This document shows, in pieces, positions 8,408 to 17,574 of a stretch of 22,049 nucleotides of DNA. This stretch comes from Podochytrium sp. JEL0797 (Eukaryota > Chytridiomycota > Chytridiomycetes > Chytridiales > Chytriomycetaceae): positions 1 to 22,049 of the forward strand of contig JADGJG010000376.1 of assembly GCA_027596195.1 (NCBI GenBank), written 5' to 3'. The notes below the pieces were generated by a model. It saw only the letters and a list, made by a program, of their open reading frames with translations, made no database searches and had not been told where the DNA came from. Position 1 is the first letter of the stretch. Each line of letters starts with the position of its first letter. Made by a program: the position numbers and the translations under genes.

Positions 8408-9866
8408 TCAACAGCATTTAAGTAAGAAGTTTGCAACTTGTCGATTCGCCTGTGTTCGACGGAGTTCGCGATGAGGAACTTTCAAAGGCAGAATAACGGG
8501 AAAGAGAATTTTACCTTGTCGAGCCTCTTGGCCAGCTCCCTTGTTGAATCCATTGGATCCTTTGCTTCTCTTGGATTCTCAATCAGCTTCACTCCCGGGA
8601 CCTTGTCCACATTCTCCCGCCCAACGCGTTTCATCACGGCATCTTTCCACTCCCCAAGCACTTGGACCTGGCATTCCAAGACCCTTCCTCTCTTTTTAGA
8701 GTCCAAAAGCTGCTTCCCAGTTTCCTCTTGCAACGCCAACACCGCCTTCAACAAATCCATGATTTGCGCAATCTGAGCCAAGATGCGTGCATCCAGGTTG
8801 GATAGCGAAGACGGCAGTTTGTTGCCTTCCGAGAGTTTCGAGAGGGAACAAACCGATAAACGCAAGTGTGAGACGGAAGACGTTCGTCTTCTTCGTTCCC
8901 CCCCCAATGCGGCACCTGCATCCGCAGGACCCAGCGAATCGTTGGACTTGATGGCCGTCAAACTGTCAATAGACGAAAGCGACGCGTTGGAACTGTTTAA
9001 AGACGCGTTGGAAGCGACTACGAGACGGTTGTGGCTTAATCCAATGGTCCCCGCCCCGGCGATGGCTGTCGCGTAGAGTGTTGAGAGACTCGAGGAAGTT
9101 TGTCCTAGTTTCCCACTTCCTCCGAGTTTCTTGCCGCCTTTCCCCGGTTTGGTAAACTGTGGCATAAACGGGTTCTTTTGCAGCGAAGAAGAGGAGGAAG
9201 AGGCATCGAGCTTTGCTTTGAGCTCCAACAAGCTCCCTTCCTCCTCCTCCGTATCAGTCCCTTCCCTCGCCGCCTCGTCCTGTTCGAGAATACGACCTTC
9301 TTCAATCAAAAAATCGAGCAATTTGGCAGTTTCCAATTCAATCGCAATCAGCTGCGTTTTCATGGCTTCGCGTTCTTTGAGGGATTGAATGTTTTTCGAG
9401 GCCGTGGACTGCGATTCCTTTTTGAGGTCTTGGATTTCCAGCACGAGGTGGTCGCGTTCGCGTTTGAGTTCGTCCTTTTCTTTTTCGAGAAGGTCTTTGG
9501 AGGTGTGGAGGTCTGTGACTTGGCGTTCTAAGGCGCGGCGTTCCTGGTTTAAAAACACGGTTGAGTTTGTTGCTGGGAGGCGGGTGGTCGGGTGCGGGGA
9601 GCGCGAGAAGCGAAAGCAAAAGTTACCTTGGAAATCTTTTCCAACGCGTCCACGGCTGCCGTGAGGGTCTGTTCGTGTTGAATCTCCATGGCCGTCATTT
9701 CTTCAAACAGGGCTTGGTTCTCGGCGGCCAACTCGTCGCGGGTCATTTTATACGCAGGAGCGGGTGGACTGGCATCTGTAATTGAGGTTGGTGCCTGGTT
9801 GTGTTGCGCAGTGTGGATTGTGGGCGTTAAGGGACGCGAGGTGGGGTTCTTTGGCGGGGGGTTCAT
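8408..9866 (-). CDS. Coiled-coil protein of unknown function
   Basis: Exons 9866-9627, 9543-8515 and 8449-8408 give 436 residues. The Met at 9866 is used because the frame upstream offers only a GTG. Residues about 1-35 are Pro/Thr-rich and disordered. From DELAAENQALFEEMTAM to about residue 170 the sequence is a long charged coiled coil (LEKEKDELKRERDHL, then LVLEIQDLKKE) that crosses the first intron (83 bp, GTAACT/CCAG) without a break. A Ser/Gly/Asn-rich low-complexity middle follows, with a basic patch GGERRRRTSS, then a second helical region (ARILAQIAQIMDLLKAVLAL). The last intron (8450-8514) is my preference; unspliced, the protein would end in KVKFSFPLFCL instead of KANRQVANFLLKCC. 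I recognise no family; a cytoskeletal or septation scaffold is possible but not shown. Confidence 0.6.
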
Positions 9867-10146
9867 TTTTTCTCGAAGGAATGGGCTATTGAAAAAATTC
9901 CTCAATTGATTTTTCCTTCCTGCCACGGATTCTGTTTACAGTAATCCGCGAGAAATTTGACGGAATTGCAATTTTACCACAGTTTCTGTGGCCTTGGGAA
10001 GACGAATCTTGGAAGACGGTCCATCGCGTCAAACTACTCGGACAGCATAGTTTTGAATCTCGCAGCCTTCCTTTCTCATCATTTCCACGGACAGCCCATT
10101 TAATTCGAAACAGAGAAAAAGAAAAGAATGCATCAAAACTGCCTCA

Positions 10147-11934
<1,788 letters not shown>

Positions 11935-12245
11935 TTGGATCGATTTTTTGTTTTGATTTCTTTTCTGCATCTCCTGCATCTCCCACCTCTCCTGCATTCT
12001 CCACTTAAAGAATGGAATCGGTATCTTTCGACCCCTGTCAAATCGACATGGGAAATTCGCGTGTTGGAGGGATCGGAGAATCGATGGTGATCACTGGCTG
12101 GATGGAAGGAGTGGAAGGGGAAAACGCGTTGACAGGTTCTGGGATGCCATTACAAAGGAAAGAGGGAGTTATGAGTTAGTGATTGGCATTTGGCAGGGAC
12201 CGGACGCGTTCCCCTTCCCAATCTCCACTTTCGAAAAACGCAAAA
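11935..12245. promoter_or_regulatory. Divergent ARP1/NDUFB8 intergenic region (311 bp)
   Basis: This is the largest gene-free stretch in the window and must contain both promoters. It has a pyrimidine-rich part near ARP1 (11941-12010) with repeated CTCCTGCAT/CTCCTGCATTC words, and two ACGCGT hexamers (12124-12129 and 12204-12209) on the NDUFB8 side. ACGCGT is the MluI cell-cycle box bound by MBF in yeasts, but the word is common throughout this window, so its role here is uncertain. No TATA box is clear. Confidence 0.45.
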
Positions 12246-13425
12246 ATGCTCGCTTCCTCGCTCCTCGCCGGAAAGAGAGGACCCCTCGCGGCCACGATCC
12301 GCTTTGCGTCGTCTGGCCCGACCAAGTACGCTGCCTCTCCTAGGAACACCTCCCTGGGTTCTCCCCACTCCGCCCTAACACGCCCCTTAGGAAATACGAC
12401 CCGTTCGCCCGCTCCCCGCGCAGCGCACCTGCCATGCCAGACCTCTCCGCCCAGGAGATCTGGACCAACCAGCAGAACCCGCCCAAGCCGCTCTCTCACA
12501 GCGACACGTTCGACCCGGACGCCATCCTCGCCCACCCCCTCAACACCCCCGCCGCGAAACCCTACATTGGAATCGGCGACAAGATGCTGGGTCCCATGAA
12601 GTGGCCCGAATACGACCAGAGCGGTCTGCTCGCGAGCAGGTGTGAATTAATTTTTTGCTTTTCTCGCGCGCCTAGTGCACTCCCCCCCCCTAATCGATTG
12701 GGACGGAATCAGAAACCCTCTCGTCAAATCCCCGCCTGGCCCAGACCCCTCCCTTGCCAACTTTGAAGACGCCCTCGACGCTCCCATCGGCGCGTACCCG
12801 CGCATCACGCAGCAATGGACCGAGCTCAAAGACCCCTTCTCGTACTGGGACCAACAGGGCCGCCGCAACTATGGAGAGATTGTGCAGGACATGGAGTTGC
12901 AAACGAACCAGTGGAGTCACGGTCCGGGTGTCAACAAGGGACCCTTCTTGAAGGCCATTTTGGTCGTGTTGGCCACGTTTGGGGGAATGTACACGGCGAT
13001 TGACGCGTGGGACCCCAGTCAGCATTTGTGGCAGGCGGAGAGGGACTACCCTTACAATGGGTTGCACTTGGAGCTTGGTGCGGATCCTGAGAATTTGGAG
13101 GATACTGGTGTCACGGTGTGTATTCCTTTTTTTGAGCCTGTAATGGGGGAATGAGCGATTCTAGACAAAAAGGAGCATCCGTTGATGACGCGAAGAATCA
13201 TTTCTTGGTCCTGGGAGATTGTCGTTCGATCATGTGGAGTAATCTGAGGCGGAATGAGCGAGGGGCCAGTTTTGAGCGTCATCTCGTGAATTGCAATCGG
13301 CCATTCGCATGGGAGCGCAATGCTTCCTTCAACGGAATATTTAGTGCTGAACCAAAAATCTCTCTTCTAACGCACAGGCTCGCCAATACAAGAACCAATT
13401 CGATCCAAACTACAAGTCCATTTAA
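12246..13425 (+). CDS. NDUFB8: Complex I subunit NDUFB8 (ASHI), mitochondrial
   Basis: Exons 12246-12325, 12391-12639, 12713-13115 and 13378-13425 give 259 residues. The first 25 residues (MLASSLLAGKRGPLAATIRF) are basic and amphipathic, a mitochondrial targeting type. The C-terminal half matches NDUFB8: YPRITQQWTELKDPFSYWDQ, then RRNYGE, a membrane segment AILVVLATFGGMYTAI, and RDYPYNGLHLELGADPEN, as in the YPYNNLYLERGGDP end of the animal protein. It is an accessory, single-pass subunit of the distal proton-pumping arm of NADH:ubiquinone oxidoreductase. The region about 30-110 (FDPDAILAHPLNTPAAKPYI, GDKMLGPMKWPEY) I cannot place against the animal protein. The second intron's acceptor (12712) was fixed by frame. 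The last intron, 262 bp, is the longest in the window; without it the protein would end in VCIPFFEPVMGE. Confidence 0.85.
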
Positions 13426-13457
13426 GACAGTGGCTTGAAATGCGGAAAAGTTCTTGG

Positions 13458-13463
13458 AATAAA
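13458..13463 (+). terminator. AATAAA poly(A) signal of NDUFB8
   Basis: AATAAA lies 33 nt past the NDUFB8 stop (13423-13425). It overlaps by one base a possible upstream ATG of the G-alpha gene (13463), which argues for the downstream ATG at 13502 as the real G-alpha start. Confidence 0.5.
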
Positions 13464-13501
13464 TGTCTGTGATAACCTTGCCAAAAAACCGAAAATTGAT
13501 A

Positions 13502-15279
13502 ATGAAAAGTTCATTGTTCGGTTCCCCTTTTTTGACACCCCCCAAACGGGAAATGAAAAAGATGTGAACGCACGCGATTCCTTTCTTCCTCACACCCATT
13601 TTAACCGTCCGTTTCGTTTTCCAGATTCAGTACCTCTCGGAGACGATCCCTCGTCTCTGATGCTGGCAACGCCAGCATACAATCGAATTCCAGCAAAGTT
13701 TCAACAACCAAAGCAGAAGTCACGATCTTTAAACTTCTCATTCTGGGTACAAAAACACGCGTTTTCCTCCCTCTCTTTCTCATCCACTAATTGTAATAGG
13801 CCCCGGCGAAAGCGGCAAAACCACCCTCCTAAAACAAATCCGACTCATGAACAACCACCCCTTCACCCCCGAAGAAACCAAACTCCACCGCGCCGCCGTC
13901 CTCAAAAACCTCATTCTCTGCGCCCAAACCCTCGTTCGCGCTATGAACGCGTTGCAGATCCCGTACGGGTTCGATCCTTCTGCCGCCACTGCTGCCATGT
14001 CGTTGTCAAGGCCGAAGGAACCCCCGGCGGCGGCGGCGGAGGTACCCGACAAAGTCGCGGCTTCGTTGCTTGTTGATGCGGTCGCGGCCGTGTCTCCTGT
14101 GGTGGGGGCTGGGGAAGGGATCAGTTTGGGTGGACCGGAACTGCACTTGAATCGATCCAATTCGCATAGCGGTGGTGGTGGTGATTGTGGGCGAGGTCTA
14201 AGTGCGGGTGGTGGGGGTGGGGAGTCAGAGGACCTTGCAGAGACGCGATGCGAACAGGAAGAGGTTGCAAACGCGGCGCGGCTCGCGTATGAGAGGGTGA
14301 AGGGGAAGGCGAAACCGTTTCAGGTGGATATGATTGAAAAGTATAGTGAGTTGCTTGTGACGGAGGGGGTGGATTATATGGAGTGGTTGTGGGGGGATTC
14401 TGGGGTTCAGTATTGTTTTTCGAGGGCGAATGAGTTTCAGTTGATGGATTCTTGTGCTTAGTGAGTTACTCTTTTCTTTGGAATTGAAAATTGTGAGTTA
14501 ACGCGGTTAAAAAAAATGCGGTTGCAACACAAAAGTCTCATGACCCACCTCGAACGAATCACGAACCCCCAATTCACTCCAACCACTGAAGACATTCTCC
14601 AATCCCATACCCCGACCGAAACCGTCACGGAAACCGTGATCCACTTGAACGCGCGTACCGTGTTTCGCGTGTTTGACGCGGGCGGACAACGACGCCATCG
14701 CATGTCGTGGGCACCCTACTTTGATCAAGTGGATGCGATTGTGTTTGTGATGGCTGTTGGGGCGTATGATCAAGTTTGTTTGGAGGATCACACGTCGAAT
14801 CGGAGTTGAGTTTGGAACCACCCCCCAGTCCCCTTCCAATTTTTTTACTCACCATTTTTTCTCCTGTTTTTTTTAGTGGCGGAAGCGTTGAATCTGTTTG
14901 GGACCATCTGCAATCACCCCGTCTTCAAAAAGACGTGCATGATTGTGTTTTTGAATAAGGCCGATTTGCTCAAACAGAAACTCGAGCAAAACCCATTGAA
15001 TCGGTATTTCCCAAACTATCAAGGTATTTATCAATTTTGGTGATTGCGAAACCCATCAGAATCTGACCAAGGAAAAAATATCAAAACACAGGACCCCCCG
15101 GCGATTTCGATTCCGCGTGTCAATTCTTCAAGGACCACGTCAACAATTTGAACAAGTACAAGGAAAAGCAAATCATCACGCATGTCACGAGTATCACGGA
15201 TACACCTCGCATTCGAAGCGTGTTGGAGGAGATTAATCGCGTGATTCTCGAGAGTCGGTTGGAGGGGGTGGGTATGTGA
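13502..15279 (+). CDS. Divergent heterotrimeric G-protein alpha subunit
   Basis: Exons 13502-13563, 13625-13746, 13800-14460, 14536-14804, 14877-15023 and 15092-15279 give 482 residues; typical G-alpha is about 350. GTP-binding motifs: P-loop GPGESGKTT (62-70), switch II DAGGQRRHRMSW with the catalytic Gln at 333, NKAD at 398-401, and TSITDT in place of the TCATDT base motif. The helical domain (LHRAAVLKNLILCAQTLVRA onward) is split by a Ala/Gly/Ser-rich insert of about 90 residues. In switch I, aligned without gaps to G-alpha-i, the residues are DILQSHTPTET: the catalytic Arg (R178 in G-alpha-i1) is His306, while the Mg-binding Thr is kept (T309). The modelled N-terminus lacks the usual MGxxxS myristoylation site. 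The first exon is weakly supported; an ATG at 13463 is an alternative. It would signal at a membrane downstream of a receptor. Confidence 0.85.
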
Positions 15280-15316
15280 TGGAGAAAACAGAAGGTGGAG
15301 GAGAGAAAAAGGGGGC

Positions 15317-15322
15317 AATAAA
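15317..15322 (+). terminator. AATAAA poly(A) signal of G-alpha gene
   Basis: AATAAA lies 38 nt past the G-alpha stop (15277-15279), in the 69-bp gap to the convergent exchanger gene whose stop is at 15349. Cleavage 10-30 nt further on would fall at or inside the exchanger's last codons. Confidence 0.5.
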
Positions 15323-15347
15323 TGACAAGCATGCGTGTGTGTATGTG

Positions 15348-15353
15348 TTTATT
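15348..15353 (-). terminator. AATAAA overlapping the exchanger stop codon
   Basis: On the minus strand the TAA stop of the exchanger (15351-15349) is the middle of an AATAAA hexamer (Lys codon AAA, TAA, then A). If used for 3'-end formation it would leave a 3' untranslated region of only about 10-30 nt. Confidence 0.45.
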
Positions 15354-17557
15354 TCGTAGAAGAGTGATCTCTGCTCCCCTTCAAAGATGCGCCTCCCGAT
15401 GGATTCCCAATCCCAGATCGACCACCGCCACCGCCACCTCCACCACGCGACCGCGATCGTCTCCACACCCTCGACCCAGATGAACCCTCCCCACCGTTAC
15501 TTTCACTACTAAACCGCGGCAACCTCCCAGGCTCCAACAACCCCACACGCGCGGAATTCACCCTTCCACTGCTCCCCATTACCCCCGCACCGGGTTTCAA
15601 CGTCCGCAGCTGCATCGGTGGCGGCGCATACACAGTTCCTCTACGTCGCGTAAACAGCGGTTTCATCCACTTGTTGTCGAAATCCAAAAACCAATGTCGC
15701 GCTTCGATTTCCGAGTCGCCCATCTCCCCTGCTGATGATGATATTGCTGCCGTTGCAGCATGACGATCCACACTATTACTTCCAGCAAAGTAATCCTCTT
15801 CACCACCATACCCTTCCCGCCCACCATCAGTCGACCCCCTAACCCCATGCTCACTCACACTCCTCACTCCACCTCCACTCCCCCTCCGCCCCGCTCCCCT
15901 CCCCCTTCCTACAAACACACCTTCCCCTCCGGAAAGCGCGATTCCGTCCTCCCAATCCTCTTCTTCCTCTTCACTCTCCCCATCCTCACCGGGTTCCACA
16001 ACCCCCGTCCGGATATGACACTGTTCCAAAGCGTGCCCAACGGTTCCACCGAGTCCAATCACAGACACGACGCAGACGACAAGGGTGGTGGTTCGCATGG
16101 CAGCTGCAGAAGGAGACGAGAGTTCGAACGAGAGGGCGAACGCAATCGCGCCACGAAGTCCCGACCACCATAGAATCGTCTGATACGATTTCGGGAGGAG
16201 TGGTGGGGATGGGTGGATATAGTTGAGGAGACTCGCGAGCGGGAGGATGGAAGCGTACCGTGACGCGAGGACGATTCCGATCGTGAAGAAGGTGAGTGTG
16301 ACAGAGAAGACGGCGTGTTGGTTTGAAAAGAGCGTGACCCCGAGGTAAATGAAGACAAAGTTTTCAGAAAGTTGCGAGAGGACGCGGAACATGTGTTTGG
16401 TTGTGCGTCGCGTGCGGAGGGACATGTTGTCGTACCCATAGTGTTTGAGGAGGATCGCGCAGAAAAGGAGGCTTACGATTCCAGAGAGGTGGATGCTGTT
16501 GCTTAGGAGGTAGCTCGAGTATGCGAGGAGGGTGATGATGCAGGATTCGAGGGAGGGATGTTTGTGGAGGTGTGTGTGTTTGAGGGTGAGGGATGCAAGA
16601 AGGGCAATGAGTGAGCCAATGAGGATGGAGCCGGAAAAAACGGTGATGAAGGAGAGGATTCCAGAGAGGAACGAGGCGAGTGTGGCGCCGTCTTGTTGGT
16701 CTTGGAATTTTGCGAGGGTGGTGAAGAGGACGATAGCGACCGCGTCGTTGAGCATGCTTTCGCCCAATACAATGGCAAAGAGGTCGGGGTCGACTTTGAG
16801 TTGGTTGAAGATGGCAATGATGGTAACGGGGTCGGTGGAACTCAGGATGGAGCCAAACATCATGCAGTCGAGGAATGTCATTCGGACGGGTGTGAGATGC
16901 AGGGAGACGATGAGAAACAGGAGAACGCCCATCACGAGCGACGCGATCAGAGTACCGGCAAACGCGAAGGTCAGGATGGTGCCAAAGTTGCGGAAGAAGG
17001 ATTTGCGCTTCAGGTCGTATCCCGAATTGAGGATGATGGGTGGCAGGATGAGGTTGAAAAAGTATCTGAGGACGGTTGTGAGAAAGTATTCGCGGAATAC
17101 GAGCGGAAAGGGTCGCGGGGAGACGGGTTGGACAGAAAACGCAACGCGAAACAACGCATTCACCTGTGGTCAAACGAAACCATCTGCCTGAGACTGCTTC
17201 CAGCCTCTGTATCGCCAATGTATCGAATCACCAAGCCGACTGCTGCTCCCATGCCCAAAGCGACAATGGTTTCGTGCAGAAAGATTCTCCTGATTCTACG
17301 ACGTTCAAGGAGATACGAGACAAAGAGCGAGGAGAGGAGAAGCGAGACGAGGATCAGGATGGCCCTGTTTAGTTTTAAGGTGTGGGGGTGTGATGAATAC
17401 TGAGAAAGCAGGTGTGGGGGTGAATGGTGTGTTGAATACTGAGAAAGCAGTACCAGCTCGTCAAGACAACCTCCTCCTCCTTTGCCGCCGTTGAGGGAAT
17501 CGGAGAGGGCGAAAAGAAGAGAGAAACGGTGGGATCCGGAAGATCGCCTTCGTCCAT
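15349..17557 (-). CDS. NHX1: Na+(K+)/H+ exchanger, endosomal NHX1/NHE6-9 type
   Basis: Exons 17557-17454, 17364-17164 and 17065-15349 give 673 residues. The first joins through VVLTSW/AILILVSLLL, the start of the first membrane helix; the second joins SFDHR/YFFNLILPPIILNSGY. The fold is that of a cation/proton antiporter with about 10-12 membrane helices: FFRNFGTILTFAFAGT, STDPVTIIAIFNQL (TDPV at about 179-182), GESMLNDAVAIVLF with the transport ND pair at about 208-209, and WWSGLRGAIAFALSFE. FFRNFGTI and the ND context match the NHE6/7/9-Nhx1 branch, which exchanges luminal H+ for Na+/K+ in endosomes or vacuoles and sets their pH. A cytosolic tail of about 200 residues is acidic (EEEEEDWEDG), then Gly/Arg/Ser-rich. 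Its frame stays open upstream to 17770, overlapping the divergent gene. Intron 1 has a tandem repeat. Confidence 0.92.
17379..17449. repeat. Imperfect tandem duplication in exchanger intron 1
   Basis: Two copies, 17379-17410 (32 bp) and 17411-17449 (39 bp), share GGTGTGGGGGTG at one end and TTGAATACTGAGAAAGCA (TGAATACTGAGAAAGCA in the shorter one) at the other. They differ by a short internal insertion. Both lie inside the 89-bp intron 17365-17453. On the sense strand each copy carries a CTTTCTCAG that resembles a 3' splice site, but splicing at either leads to a stop, so the downstream AACAG at 17365-17369 is the acceptor used in the model. Confidence 0.8.
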
Positions 17558-17574
17558 TTTTGTTTTGAAAAGAA
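17558..17574. promoter_or_regulatory. 17-bp gap between divergent start codons
   Basis: Only 17 bp lie between the exchanger ATG (17557, minus) and the SHPRH-like ATG (17575, plus). An in-frame TGA at 17566-17568 fixes 17575 as the first Met of the plus gene. Promoters for both genes cannot fit here, so each must start inside the other's transcribed region or share a bidirectional start zone. Confidence 0.6.

Noticed and set aside
7822..8436. 204-residue minus-strand open frame, possible 3' exon of the coiled-coil gene
   Set aside because: It is antisense to the LRR repeats. The coiled-coil gene ends more simply with a 14-codon exon at 8449-8408.
13151..13438. 95-residue open frame between NDUFB8 exons 3 and 4
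   Set aside because: It lies mostly in the NDUFB8 last intron, shows no family features, and the flanking splice sites (GTGTGT, CTAAC...CACAG) join conserved NDUFB8 sequence in frame.
17066..17163. In-frame start (MNALFRVAFSV) for a shorter exchanger
   Set aside because: This stretch is an intron: splicing 17164 to 17065 gives the conserved FD..YFFNLILPPII junction, while the unspliced frame loses the first helices.
16532..17191. 219-residue plus-strand open frame
   Set aside because: It is antisense to the conserved membrane region of the exchanger; no recognisable domain, and it follows from the G-rich complement.
16364..17218. 284-residue minus-strand open frame
   Set aside because: It is the exchanger coding region read in another frame; His/Pro/Arg-rich shadow with no family match.
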